60,739 nt of DNA, from positions 1 through 60,739 of the forward strand of contig NZ_ATXL01000008.1 of NCBI RefSeq assembly GCF_000421665.1, given 5' to 3'. Origin of the DNA: Bavariicoccus seileri WCC 4188 (lineage in GTDB: Bacteria > Bacillota > Bacilli > Lactobacillales > Aerococcaceae). How positions within the stretch are numbered: position 1 is the first letter of the stretch; the number at the start of each line of letters is the position of its first letter. Shown piece after piece: positions 8,329 to 16,945 of the stretch. The notes beneath the pieces are model-generated. The model saw only the letters and a program-made list of their open reading frames with translations, did not search any database and was not told the origin of the DNA. The position numbers were made by a program, and so were the translations under genes.

Positions 8329-9220
8329 GATATTCCCTCAATTTTTCTGCGGAAACCACCTGATTGCACTTCTGATATATTGAACGGCTTATCTGAGCAT
8401 TAGGAACAAGTTCTGCTAGTTCGTTAGTGATTTCAGTTAACTTTTCATTTAATTGTGATAGGCGATCGATGGCACCAGTCACACCAAGTATTTTTGGATA
8501 GGTAGCTTTATCCAAATCAGCATCATGATGGACTTCTTTTCCAGTTTCTTCTTTTGTAAGTAATACGTCCTTTAAATCATTATGAACTTGGAAAGCAAGT
8601 CCAAAAAAACGACAAAAGCGACTGATTAATTGTTTAATGTATATTTCATCTTCAACCATACCAAACGGACTTTCCCCACTAGCTGAAATCAAAGCTCCCG
8701 TCTTTAATTGATGAATCTTTTCTAAACGAATGATGTCACAATTTTCCCCAGAATACAAAGAATCTAAGTACTGACCTTTCACCATTCCTTTACCACCGAT
8801 GTGTGAAGAAATTTTTTGAATGGCAAATAGTTTTGCTTTATCAAAAAGATCACTCTTTAGTAACTCTTCATAACAATCGCTTAACAACATGTCTCCCACT
8901 AATAAGGCCAAACCGTGACCATACTTTTTGTGGACGGTTGGTTTTCCGCGTCTTAATTCATCGTTGTCCATCTCTGGTAGATCATCATGTATCAATGAAT
9001 AGGAATGGATACTTTCCACTGCAGCTGCAATCGGAAAAGTATCATATACATCTTGTTTTAACCATCCGGCTGTAGCAAATACCAATAAAGGTCTCACTCT
9101 TTTCCCGCCACTAGAGAGAGCATAATATGCTGCTTCATTTAGTAAAGAAGTTTTAGGATATAGCTCATCTAAATAACCATTAAACTCAATCAATAAATCA
9201 TTATATGATACTTCCGCCAT
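8321..9220 (-). CDS. ispA: Short-chain polyprenyl diphosphate synthase (farnesyl diphosphate synthase type)
   Basis: It condenses DMAPP or GPP with IPP to make farnesyl diphosphate, a precursor of undecaprenyl phosphate and quinone tails. The 299 residues show the first aspartate motif DDLPEMD (79-85) followed by RRGKPT, and KTGALI near 173. The second aspartate motif, normally DDxxD, reads NDLKD (214-218), so its first Asp is Asn (codon AAT). The rest of the fold looks normal. Activity may be altered or merely tolerant of the change. It follows xseB by 13 bp as in Bacillus. No dxs follows, consistent with (but not proof of) a mevalonate route. Confidence 0.9.
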   Translation of the reverse strand: MAEVSYNDLLIEFNGYLDELYPKTSLLNEAAYYALSSGGKRVRPLLVFATAGWLKQDVYDTFPIAAAVESIHSYSLIHDDLPEMDNDELRRGKPTVHKKYGHGLALLVGDMLLSDCYEELLKSDLFDKAKLFAIQKISSHIGGKGMVKGQYLDSLYSGENCDIIRLEKIHQLKTGALISASGESPFGMVEDEIYIKQLISRFCRFFGLAFQVHNDLKDVLLTKEETGKEVHHDADLDKATYPKILGVTGAIDRLSQLNEKLTEITNELAELVPNAQISRSIYQKCNQVVSAEKLREYHD

Positions 9221-9233
9221 TCATGACCCTCCT

Positions 9234-9464
9234 CTATGGTTCTAGTGTCTCTGTTGTGCCATCTTGTTTCATTAACTTTGCGACTTTCGTTTCCGCATCA
9301 TCTAATTGCTTTTTGCAATACTGGCTCAGAGACATGCCTCTTTCATACGTTTTAATGCTTTCCTCAAGAGGTATATCGCCGTTTTCCAGTTTCTTAACGA
9401 TGATTTCCAACTGTGCCATAGCATCTTCAAAAGACTGTGGTTTCTTAGTTTCTGTCATTATCAA
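9234..9464 (-). CDS. xseB: Exodeoxyribonuclease VII small subunit
   Basis: This is the small helical subunit of ExoVII, which together with XseA degrades single-stranded DNA from both ends. It is 74-76 residues, depending on whether ATG 9464 or ATG 9458 is used. SFEDAMAQLEIIVKKLENGD followed by LEESIKTYERGM is the family hallmark. The start lies inside the end of xseA (overlap up to 20 bp), consistent with translational coupling of the two subunits. Confidence 0.95.
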   Translation of the reverse strand: MIMTETKKPQSFEDAMAQLEIIVKKLENGDIPLEESIKTYERGMSLSQYCKKQLDDAETKVAKLMKQDGTTETLEP

Positions 9465-10809
9465 TGTCCTCCATTTTATTCATTTGCAATACTTGTGTTT
9501 TAACGATTCCATCCGTCATCCGGATTCTCATGATGTCATCCTTACGGATATCATTTATAGACCGTACAACGTCTCCCTGCTGATTTTCGACAACCGAATA
9601 GCCTTTTTTTAAAATGCTGAGAGGGTTAAGTAGCATCAATTGATCAATGATTCGATTGATACTTTCAGACTTCTTGTCATTCAAAGAAATGACTTCTCGA
9701 CTAAGATTATTCTCAAGGTACTTTAATTCTTGTCGTCCTAAGCGAATTTGTTGTGTAACATAGTCCACACGAATTTTATTATGTATGAGGCGATAATTAG
9801 TTATTTTTTCTTTCATTACTTTATCAAAATAGTGGGCCAATTTATCAGCTATCGCATCAAAGAACTGCGATTTCACATCGATGATTTGCATTGGTCGTGT
9901 CAGAACTGGACGATTCAAAAGGCTATCAAGTTTTTCTGCTTTATTAGTCAGTTGACGATCAATTGCAGTAATAGTTCTCTGCTCGTAATCTTTAATTGTT
10001 AGCAGAATATCTGATAATCGAGGCGTTGCCACTTCTGCAGCTGCTGTGGGAGTTGCTGCCCTAACATCTGACACAAAATCAACCAAAGTAGTGTCAGTCT
10101 CATGCCCAACACATGAGATAACTGGAATGGGGTAATCTACCAATGCCCGCACGACTGCTTCCTCGTTGAACGGCCATAAATCTTCGATAGACCCGCCGCC
10201 TCTTCCAATAATCAGTGTGTCATAATGATCACTACTATTTTTGATGCGTTCTAATTGTGAAATAATACTTAACGCTGCTTCTGTTCCTTGGACAACAGCC
10301 GGATATAAGGTGATTTCACAAATTGGGAACCTTCTTGAAACAGTTGTCATAATATCATGAATAACCGCCCCACTTGGGCTCGTCACGACCGCAATTTTCT
10401 TAGGAAATGCAGGTATTTCCTTACGTTTCCGTGAAAAAAGTCCTTCTTTATCTAACTTTTTCTTCAGTTGCTCAAATGCTAAATATAAGGCTCCGGTGCC
10501 ATCTGGCTCTATATGAGTAATTGTAATTTGATAACTTCCACTTGGAGGGTAGAGTGATATTTGACCAGTAGCAAATACGCTCATCCCTTCTTCTAAGGAA
10601 AATCCGATTCGGTCAAAATCTCTCCGATAAATGACAGCATTGATTTTTGCGTGATCATCTTTCAGATTGAAATATTGATGACTGTTCTTTCGTAATCGAA
10701 AATTCGATACTTCTCCCTTTATGGTAACCGTACGAAGATAGGGATCTTGATCCAATTTATACTTTAAATACTTTGTTATAGCAGTAACAGTCAAAAAGTT
10801 TTGAGACAT
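9445..10809 (-). CDS. xseA: Exodeoxyribonuclease VII large subunit
   Basis: This is the catalytic subunit of ExoVII. The start is set at ATG 10809 (MSQNFLTVTAITKYLK) with a strong AGGAGG; the 14 codons upstream do not fit the family. The 454 residues comprise an N-terminal OB fold (about 8-100), a central nuclease domain with SPSGAVIHDI, IGRGGGSIEDLWPFNEE and CVGHETDTTLVDFVSD followed by RAATPTAAAE, then a coiled-coil region and a C-terminal segment that binds XseB. The ribosome-binding site directly follows the T-run of a hairpin at 10822-10867, so expression may depend on readthrough from nusB. Confidence 0.96.
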   Translation of the reverse strand: MSQNFLTVTAITKYLKYKLDQDPYLRTVTIKGEVSNFRLRKNSHQYFNLKDDHAKINAVIYRRDFDRIGFSLEEGMSVFATGQISLYPPSGSYQITITHIEPDGTGALYLAFEQLKKKLDKEGLFSRKRKEIPAFPKKIAVVTSPSGAVIHDIMTTVSRRFPICEITLYPAVVQGTEAALSIISQLERIKNSSDHYDTLIIGRGGGSIEDLWPFNEEAVVRALVDYPIPVISCVGHETDTTLVDFVSDVRAATPTAAAEVATPRLSDILLTIKDYEQRTITAIDRQLTNKAEKLDSLLNRPVLTRPMQIIDVKSQFFDAIADKLAHYFDKVMKEKITNYRLIHNKIRVDYVTQQIRLGRQELKYLENNLSREVISLNDKKSESINRIIDQLMLLNPLSILKKGYSVVENQQGDVVRSINDIRKDDIMRIRMTDGIVKTQVLQMNKMEDIDNDRN

Positions 10810-10821
10810 ATCATTCCTCCT

Positions 10822-10867
10822 AAAAAAAACACCAGAATACGCAATCAACACAATTGCACAGTCTGGT
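10822..10867 (-). terminator. Terminator-like hairpin between nusB and xseA
   Basis: On the minus strand ACCAGA pairs with TCTGGT (10831-10836 and 10862-10867) and an inner GCAAT pairs with ATTGC. The stem is followed by an eight-T run (10822-10829) that runs straight into the xseA ribosome-binding site. It separates pepP-efp-asp23-nusB from the xseA-to-ynbB block. Confidence 0.75.
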
Positions 10868-10881
10868 AGGGTAGGTAAAGA

Positions 10882-11337
10882 TCAATCCAATATGTTAGAG
10901 AGAATCCCGTTAATAAAACTTGGGGATTTATCTTCTGAAAATTCTTTAGCTAGATCAACAGCCTCATTTACAACGACGATTGGCGGTGCAATTTCGAGAT
11001 CATCATCAGTCGGCATAAATTTCATTTCTCCAATTGCCTGTCTAAGAATCGTCAAGTCAGACCTTAATATCCGATTGAACGCCCAATTTTTGCTATATTT
11101 TTCGATCAAGGCATCAATTTGAGTCTCATTGGTTAAAGTAGTCTCGACTAAAGTTTTTAAGTAGCGCAGATCAGTGTCATCAAATGATAATTGGGGTGAT
11201 AATTCTTCTTGATAATGCTCAGTCAGAACCTCAGACAACAAAACATCAATTGGGACATCAGGAGAAAAAGTCTGCATGAACAGTGTTTGAAAAGCTAATT
11301 GGCGAATACTCTTTCTAGATAAACGTGCTCTTTCCAC
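10882..11337 (-). CDS. nusB: Transcription antitermination factor NusB
   Basis: This all-helical protein of 151 residues binds boxA RNA with NusE (S10) and supports rRNA antitermination. RKSIRQLAFQTLFM near residue 10 and the C-terminal VVVNEAVDLAKEFS, then SPSFINGILSNI, are typical. It starts at GTG 11337, overlapping the TAG of the upstream Asp23 gene by one base (TAGTG). The same junction occurs between hflX and ynbB. It is followed by a terminator-like hairpin before xseA; folD, which lies here in Bacillus, has moved to 16946. Confidence 0.94.
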   Translation of the reverse strand: MERARLSRKSIRQLAFQTLFMQTFSPDVPIDVLLSEVLTEHYQEELSPQLSFDDTDLRYLKTLVETTLTNETQIDALIEKYSKNWAFNRILRSDLTILRQAIGEMKFMPTDDDLEIAPPIVVVNEAVDLAKEFSEDKSPSFINGILSNILD

Positions 11338-11750
11338 TAATTTACCCCTATCTCATTCAAAATATTCTCTTCTTTTTGATCCTCAGAAACAATCTTAACG
11401 ATATGGACATTGACTTCCGAAATAACAAGATCACAACTATATAAAACTTGTTCTTTGATTTTTTCTTGTATCTCTAGTGCTACTTGAGGAATTGGATAGC
11501 CATAAACCACAGTACAATATAAATCAATCACCAAATGATCGCTTGTTCCCGACAAGTAAACGCCATTACTTTTGGCTTGATTTCTTGAAAAGAACTCCGT
11601 TACACCATCCATAATTGCTCCGTTTAAATGTCTAACACCACTCACGTCTTTTACCGCTATTGCTGCAATAGTTTCAATGGTTTCAGGAGCCATTATAATA
11701 TTGCCGTTAAGTTGTTCTAAATTACCTGTTGCTACATTCTTGTTTGTCAT
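11337..11750 (-). CDS. Asp23/Gls24-family protein (YqhY-like)
   Basis: This 137-residue cytoplasmic protein of the alkaline-shock (Asp23) family has IIMAPETIETIAAIAVKDVSGV near the N-terminus and a VDLYCTVVYGYPIPQVALEIQ-type core. In B. subtilis yqhY lies beside accBC and nusB and is linked to acetyl-CoA carboxylase homeostasis. Here the position upstream of nusB is kept but accBC are absent. The start is ATG 11750, spaced 8 nt from AAGGGG; the GTG at 11759 touches that site. It lies 12 bp after efp. Confidence 0.87.
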   Translation of the reverse strand: MTNKNVATGNLEQLNGNIIMAPETIETIAAIAVKDVSGVRHLNGAIMDGVTEFFSRNQAKSNGVYLSGTSDHLVIDLYCTVVYGYPIPQVALEIQEKIKEQVLYSCDLVISEVNVHIVKIVSEDQKEENILNEIGVN

Positions 11751-11762
11751 TATTGTCACCCC

Positions 11763-12320
11763 TTAAGCTCTTGAGACGTAAGATCCATCAGTTGTGTTTA
11801 TCGTTAACTTATCACCTTGATTGACGAAAAATGGTACTTGAACAACTAAACCTGTTTCCATTGTTGCAGGCTTTGAGCCACCAGAGGCTGTATCTCCTTT
11901 GATACCTGGTTCAGTTTCGGCTACTACTAAATCGACAGTATTAGGTAGTTCAACCCCTAATGTTTCATTACCATACATTACGATATTGACAACCATATTC
12001 TCCAATAAATAGTTCAATTCGTCTTTTATTTGGTCACCACGTAATTCTAATTGATCAAATGTTTCTTGATCCATGAAATAATAGACGCCATCACTTTCAT
12101 AAAGATATTGCATTTTTTTGGTAGAAATATGGGCTTGTTCCACTTTTTCCCCACCACGGAAAGTCTTATCTTGCACTGCACCTGTTCTTAAATTCTTTAA
12201 TTTTGAACGTACAAATGCACCACCTTTTCCAGGTTTTACATGTTGGAAATCGATTACGCGCCATAGTTCTCCATTTGATTCGATTGTCAAGCCAGTTTTA
12301 AAGTTGTTTACTGAAATCAT
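11763..12320 (-). CDS. efp: Elongation factor P
   Basis: EF-P relieves ribosome stalling at polyproline stretches. The 185 residues start [17 protein letters not shown] at ATG 12320, preceded by AAAGGAGC; seven upstream codons were dropped. [18 protein letters not shown] carries the tip lysine at the KPGKG loop, and the C-terminal OB domain ends in DGSYVSRA. Length and domain order (KOW-like, two OB) are standard. It is flanked by pepP upstream and the Asp23-family gene downstream, as in many Firmicutes. Confidence 0.97.
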   Translation of the reverse strand: MISVNNFKTGLTIESNGELWRVIDFQHVKPGKGGAFVRSKLKNLRTGAVQDKTFRGGEKVEQAHISTKKMQYLYESDGVYYFMDQETFDQLELRGDQIKDELNYLLENMVVNIVMYGNETLGVELPNTVDLVVAETEPGIKGDTASGGSKPATMETGLVVQVPFFVNQGDKLTINTTDGSYVSRA

Positions 12321-12396
12321 TATTTTGCTCCTTTTATACAATTATATCTCTCATTTTATCATTAATAGCCAAATTTAGCCATCAACTAGAGCGTTT

Positions 12397-13461
12397 TTAT
12401 AACTCCAGTAAGTCATGACTACTATGGGTTAATACTTTAAAGCCCTGATCCGTTACTAAGACATCATCTTCGATGCGAACTCCTCCAATACCATCAATAT
12501 AGCACCCAGGTTCAATCGTAATAATATTCCCTGGAACTAATGGTTTATCATTTGATAGGGATAACATAGGTCCTTCATGTATCTCTAAGCCAATACCATG
12601 TCCAAGTCCATGTGTAAAGTACTGCTCTAAATCATATTTTCGTAGTACTTTTCTAGAGATTTCAATTAATTCTTTTGAAGTTATACCAGGTTTTATAGCT
12701 TTGATTGTTTTTTGGTTTGATTCTAAAACTGCAGCATGCATTTTTTTCAGAGTAGGCATTACTGAACCAATAGATATGGTTCGGGTAATATCTGAAACAT
12801 AACCATTATAGTAACAGCCAAAATCAATCGTGATAATATCATTTTCTTCTATTATCTTATGAGTTGCAACACCATGAGGTAATGCGGATCTTAATCCACT
12901 AGCCACGATGGTATCAAATGAAACACCAGTAGCTTTATAGCGGCGCATCACGAAATCCAACTCATTTGCAACCTCTATCTCAGTCATCCCTGGTTTGACA
13001 TATGTCAGAATATAATCAAAAGCTATGTCTGCGATTTTACAAGCTTTTTGAATTGTTTCAATTTCTTCTTTATCCTTCACTTCTCGTTGTTTTTCAATTA
13101 GTGGTGACGAAACAACTAACGAGGCATCAAACATCTTAGACATTTTCAAATATTGATTGTAGCTAATGTTGTTGCCATCAATTGCCAGCTTAGTGATCTC
13201 CAATCTATCAATAAGCTCTTTTACTGCATCTTCCCAAATAGAACCATGTGTAATCACTTCAAAGTGTTTTGCTTCATTGGTTGCTTGAATCGTGTACCTT
13301 GAATCGGTAATCAAAAAAGCAGTGTTTGGTGTAACTAAGCCAACCGCTGTTGTCCCTGTAAAACCTGATAAATACCTTAAATTAAACAAATTAGTCACCA
13401 ATAAAGCATCTGTTTTTTCTTGTTTTAAAGTTTGTTGTAGTAACTTGAGTCTTTTAGTCAT
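12397..13461 (-). CDS. pepP: M24B metallopeptidase, Xaa-Pro aminopeptidase/dipeptidase
   Basis: This 354-residue peptidase removes N-terminal residues before proline or splits Xaa-Pro dipeptides; sequence alone does not separate the two. An N-terminal creatinase-like domain (about 1-130) is followed by the pita-bread catalytic domain. Metal ligands are visible in TIDFGCYYNGYVSDITRT (Asp pair), THGLGHGIGLEIHEGP (His), TIEPGCYI (Glu) and GVRIEDDVLV (Glu). The start is ATG 13461 after AAAGGGG. The upstream TATAAT-like element at 13508-13513 (minus) may be its promoter. In Bacillus, yqhT also lies directly upstream of efp. Confidence 0.9.
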   Translation of the reverse strand: MTKRLKLLQQTLKQEKTDALLVTNLFNLRYLSGFTGTTAVGLVTPNTAFLITDSRYTIQATNEAKHFEVITHGSIWEDAVKELIDRLEITKLAIDGNNISYNQYLKMSKMFDASLVVSSPLIEKQREVKDKEEIETIQKACKIADIAFDYILTYVKPGMTEIEVANELDFVMRRYKATGVSFDTIVASGLRSALPHGVATHKIIEENDIITIDFGCYYNGYVSDITRTISIGSVMPTLKKMHAAVLESNQKTIKAIKPGITSKELIEISRKVLRKYDLEQYFTHGLGHGIGLEIHEGPMLSLSNDKPLVPGNIITIEPGCYIDGIGGVRIEDDVLVTDQGFKVLTHSSHDLLEL

Positions 13462-13617
13462 CTTTTTGTCCCCTTTATTTAAACACGAATTAATTGTTAG
13501 CAATCTTATTATAAAAGAGGCAACTAAGTCTCTCATCAATAAAAAATACAGTGATATTTTTCGTCTGTTAGTACATGGCTGACAGAGTTATACATGACTA
13601 CTACACACTCCGATAAG

Positions 13618-15072
13618 TTATTTTTGTAACATCAATCGTTCAGCGACTTGAAGGAGTAACTGGTCTTGACCCTTACGTGTTGAAAACTGAATCCCTAACG
13701 GTAAGTTTGTTTGAAAATCATTGTAGATAGGCAAACTGATTGAAGGTATTCCGGCAATATTTGCCTGTTGTGTAAAAGGGGTGTACTCAAGAGATTTAGC
13801 AAATAGATTCCAAACCAACCTGGCTAACTGTTTTTCGTGTAGTTTTTCAGCATTCTGGCACCGCTCTAAAATTGGTTTAGATTGAAATGGAAAGTCGATC
13901 AAGGGTGCAACATCATTGGTCGTTGGTTGTAATAATAGATCATAATTATCAAAAAATAAATCATATTGAGCTGCTAATTGATCCCACCTAGCTAACGAGT
14001 TGCTATATTGTGCTGCTGTGATTGTCTTACCATATTGATAAATAGCCCAACTGACTGGTTCCATATCATCTTTTGTTAGAGATCTGCCAATGCCCTGTTC
14101 AATTTGAGACATCATGGCCGCTGTTTCGGCACCGTTCATTAAATAGTAATCGTTCATTGCTTCAATACCGTTGAACGGTAATTCTGGTAGGTTAATAATA
14201 TCATGGCCAAAGCTTTCCAACTGGTGAGCAACCTGCTCGACTCCATTAATTGCTGTTTGGCTAACTATTCCAATAGGAGAATCTGTACACATGGCGACTT
14301 TGAGTGGCCGTTTCAAGTCCTCTTTGAGGAACAAATCTAGTGGCTTATCCATGTCTTCTTTTGTGATAGGTGTCAAATTAAAGGGTGATGCCATTTGATA
14401 GTCTTGCAATCCCATCAATAATTTTTTTGTATCACGCACTGATTTGGTAAGCGCAAAATTGACAGAAGCCCCCTGCCAACCACGCCAACCATTCGGCCCA
14501 GTAACGATTCGCCCACGACTAGGTTTTAAACCAATCAAACCATTAAAAGACGCTGGAATACGAATAGAGCCACCACCGTCACTCGCTGGTGACAAATGCA
14601 CAACACCACTAGCTACTAAGGCTGCTGCACCACCACTTGATCCGCCCGCCTGCCGTGATAGATCTTTAGGATTATGAACCGGACCATATAGTTTACTATC
14701 ACTCACATTTTTAAAACCAAACTCTGGGACATTTGTTTGACCCACTATAATGAATCCGAGATCAATCAACCTCTTAACGTAATTATTGGTTGTTGAAGAA
14801 ATATTATCTTTTAACAGCTTTGCGCCACTAGTTGACGGCTCACCTGCTAATGTTTGCCCCATATCCTTCAACAAGATAGGTATCCCCGAAAAAGGGGCAT
14901 CAAAATTTTGGAATGTTCTTGCTTCCGCGTAGGCCTTTTCAAACCGTGGATGAATTACCGCATTTAAGGATGGATTAACACGCTCAATTTTTTTTATGGC
15001 TTGATCTACTAATTCAAAAGGACTGATTTTCCTTTCTTTAACGCGTTCAGCATACCAGGTTGCATCTTTCAT
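13618..15072 (-). CDS. Amidase signature family protein
   Basis: This 484-residue amidase carries the Ser-cisSer-Lys triad: Lys69 in PILLKDMGQT, the Ser of QAGGSSGGAAALVASG (about 141-156) and Ser169 in DGGGSIRIPASF. It hydrolyses carboxylic amides, but the substrate cannot be read from the sequence. It resembles stand-alone amidases rather than GatA: the standard gatC/gatB partners are absent and the C-terminal half diverges. It is divergent from an amino-acid binding-protein gene, which may hint at amide or peptide use. No signal peptide is seen. Confidence 0.87.
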   Translation of the reverse strand: MKDATWYAERVKERKISPFELVDQAIKKIERVNPSLNAVIHPRFEKAYAEARTFQNFDAPFSGIPILLKDMGQTLAGEPSTSGAKLLKDNISSTTNNYVKRLIDLGFIIVGQTNVPEFGFKNVSDSKLYGPVHNPKDLSRQAGGSSGGAAALVASGVVHLSPASDGGGSIRIPASFNGLIGLKPSRGRIVTGPNGWRGWQGASVNFALTKSVRDTKKLLMGLQDYQMASPFNLTPITKEDMDKPLDLFLKEDLKRPLKVAMCTDSPIGIVSQTAINGVEQVAHQLESFGHDIINLPELPFNGIEAMNDYYLMNGAETAAMMSQIEQGIGRSLTKDDMEPVSWAIYQYGKTITAAQYSNSLARWDQLAAQYDLFFDNYDLLLQPTTNDVAPLIDFPFQSKPILERCQNAEKLHEKQLARLVWNLFAKSLEYTPFTQQANIAGIPSISLPIYNDFQTNLPLGIQFSTRKGQDQLLLQVAERLMLQK

Positions 15073-15107
15073 TCTGTCTCCCCCTTTTGATTTACTTAAA
15101 ATTACTC

Positions 15108-15163
15108 ACTACAAGTTTCCACTACAAGTTACCCACTTCTAGTTACTCACTACTAGTGTTACT
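15108..15163. repeat. Degenerate 13-15 bp tandem repeat
   Basis: Four consecutive related units are ACTACAAGTTTCC, ACTACAAGTTACCC, ACTTCTAGTTACTC and ACTACTAGTGTTACT. They fill the spacer between the amidase start and the transporter promoter. No gene is evident in the spacer 15073-15317. Confidence 0.8.
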
Positions 15164-15253
15164 TGCTACTCTACTTTAGAATAATAATATCAATTATAGT
15201 TTACAAGACTTCTTTTAAAAAAAACTAGATTAGTTACAGCATACAAAAAATAA

Positions 15254-15282
15254 TTGCCTTGCTTTCCATCATTTGTTATATT
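15254..15282 (+). promoter_or_regulatory. Promoter of the binding-protein gene
   Basis: TTGCCT (15254-15259) and TATATT (15277-15282) are separated by 17 bp and lie 35 bp upstream of the TTG start at 15318. Confidence 0.6.
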
Positions 15283-15317
15283 AGATAATGTCAAAATAAA
15301 AGAAAGCGGTGTAATAA

Positions 15318-16157
15318 TTGAAAAAAATAATTAAATCCTTAAGGTTTTGCTTAGTGTTGTTGATGTTTTTAGTTCTTACTGCTTGCACATCTCCTGCCAC
15401 TAAAGAAGATGATAAGGAAAATGCCAAAACGATTACATATGGCACTTCTGGAACATTGTATCCTACTTCTTTTTACAATGATGATGACGAGTTGACCGGT
15501 TATGAGGTCGAAATCATGAAAGAAGTTGCTAAAAGACTAGATGTTGAGATCAAATTCGTTGAAATGGGTGTTGATGGAATGTTGACTTCTTTAAAAAGTG
15601 GTCAATTAGATATTGCCTCGACCGGAATTGATCAAACAGAAGAAGCAGAAAAGGACTTTTCATTCACTGAGCCGTATAAATACTCTTTCTCGAGTATGGT
15701 CGTTAGGTCCGAAGATGCAGACAACTATCATTCTGTTACGGATGTAAAAGGCAAAAAAGCAGGTGGTGCTGCAAGTACTAGCTATACAAAAACAGCTGAA
15801 GCATTAGGCGCCGAGCCAGTGATTTATGATAACGCATCTGTTGAGGAATATTTCAGTGAACTAGTTAACAAAAATATTGATGTCATCATGAATGACTACT
15901 ATATTCAAAGAGAGGTAGTAGGATTTTACCCTCAATTTGATGTCAAACAACTTGATATTTATTATAACCCAGATCAAACCTCATTTGTATTGGACAAAGG
16001 AAATAGTGAGCTCATAGAGAAAGTGAACCAAGCTTTAGATAAAATGATAGAAGATGGTACTTTAACAAAACTATCAGAACAATTTTACGATGGATCAGAC
16101 GTTTCTCAACCACTTACTGAGGATTATCCAACTGTTGACACTTCGAAAGTAGAGTGA
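15318..16157 (+). CDS. Amino-acid ABC transporter substrate-binding lipoprotein
   Basis: This is a family-3 periplasmic-binding-protein-like receptor anchored to the outer face of the membrane. The 279 residues start with a basic signal (MKKIIKSLRF), a hydrophobic core and the lipobox LTAC with Cys23. The mature part has YGTSGTLYPTSFYNDDDELTGYEVEI, then LDIASTGIDQTEEAEKDFSFTEP, typical of polar amino-acid or cystine binding proteins. The start is TTG 15318 behind AAAGCGGTG. The permease follows 6 bp later. The ligand is not predictable with confidence; cystine or another polar amino acid is likely. Confidence 0.92.
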   Translation: MKKIIKSLRFCLVLLMFLVLTACTSPATKEDDKENAKTITYGTSGTLYPTSFYNDDDELTGYEVEIMKEVAKRLDVEIKFVEMGVDGMLTSLKSGQLDIASTGIDQTEEAEKDFSFTEPYKYSFSSMVVRSEDADNYHSVTDVKGKKAGGAASTSYTKTAEALGAEPVIYDNASVEEYFSELVNKNIDVIMNDYYIQREVVGFYPQFDVKQLDIYYNPDQTSFVLDKGNSELIEKVNQALDKMIEDGTLTKLSEQFYDGSDVSQPLTEDYPTVDTSKVE

Positions 16158-16163
16158 TGAGTC

Positions 16164-16862
16164 ATGATTGTTGATTGGCAATTAGCATTTACTAGTCTGC
16201 CCTTTATTTTAAAAGGGTTGGGAATCACTTTCTTAGTGCCTACAATCAGCTTCTTCTTTGGTTCTTTTTTGGGTCTAATATTGACTGAAATGCAGGCTAC
16301 TCAGTCTAAAACTCTGTCCTTTTTAGCTAGGTCTTATATTTCCATATTAAGGGGTATTCCATCATTAGTTTGGCTTTTTCTACTCTATTTTGGTTTACCC
16401 TTTATGGGGATTCAACTCTCACCATTTAGTGCCAGTATTATAGCATTCTCAACCATGTCCGCAGCTTTTTTAGCTGAGTATTTTAGAGCAGCTATTTCAG
16501 CGGTGCCTGTGGACCAATGGGATGCTGGTTATTCTCTTGGGTTAAATCACTGGCAAGTCTATCTCAAAGTTATCTTACCACAGGCTTTTAAAATTGTGAC
16601 ACCTTCTTTGTTTAACGTTTATATTGACTTATTCAAGGGGAGCTCTCTCGTAGCGATGATCACGTTGAAAGATATCTTTCAACGAGCAAAGATAATCGGT
16701 GGCAGAGAACATGATTATATTACGATGTACATTACAGTTGCCGCTGTTTACTGGGTTTGCTGTTTCTTAATCGCAAAAATACAACTTATCACCGAAAATT
16801 ATTTTTCTCCCGATGATCCTAAACAAAAAGATGCCATCGATACAAATCAAGCTGTCATTTAG
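16164..16862 (+). CDS. Amino-acid ABC transporter permease
   Basis: This 232-residue inner-membrane subunit of a polar amino-acid importer has about five hydrophobic segments and the EAA loop AAISAVPVDQWDAGYSLGLNHWQVYLKVILPQA (split here by position 105-140), which docks to the ATPase. RGIPSLVWLFLLYFGLP is a family hallmark. It lies directly after the binding-protein gene and before a terminator. No ATP-binding subunit gene follows, so the ATPase must come from elsewhere. GTG or ATG alternatives are not needed: ATG 16164 follows the SBP stop closely. Confidence 0.93.
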   Translation: MIVDWQLAFTSLPFILKGLGITFLVPTISFFFGSFLGLILTEMQATQSKTLSFLARSYISILRGIPSLVWLFLLYFGLPFMGIQLSPFSASIIAFSTMSAAFLAEYFRAAISAVPVDQWDAGYSLGLNHWQVYLKVILPQAFKIVTPSLFNVYIDLFKGSSLVAMITLKDIFQRAKIIGGREHDYITMYITVAAVYWVCCFLIAKIQLITENYFSPDDPKQKDAIDTNQAVI

Positions 16863-16892
16863 GGTGTAGTAAACAGAATTTATCAAAAAAAT

Positions 16893-16934
16893 AAACGGTT
16901 TGTTGGCGCTTTAAAAAGCTCAACAAGCCGTTTT
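16893..16934. terminator. Bidirectional terminator between the permease and folD
   Basis: AAACGG (from 16893) pairs with CCGTTTT (to 16934), with inner TTGTTG/CAACAA and GCTTT/AAAGC pairs. U-tracts occur on both sides, so it can end both convergent units. Confidence 0.85.
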
Positions 16935-16945
16935 GTACTATAATT

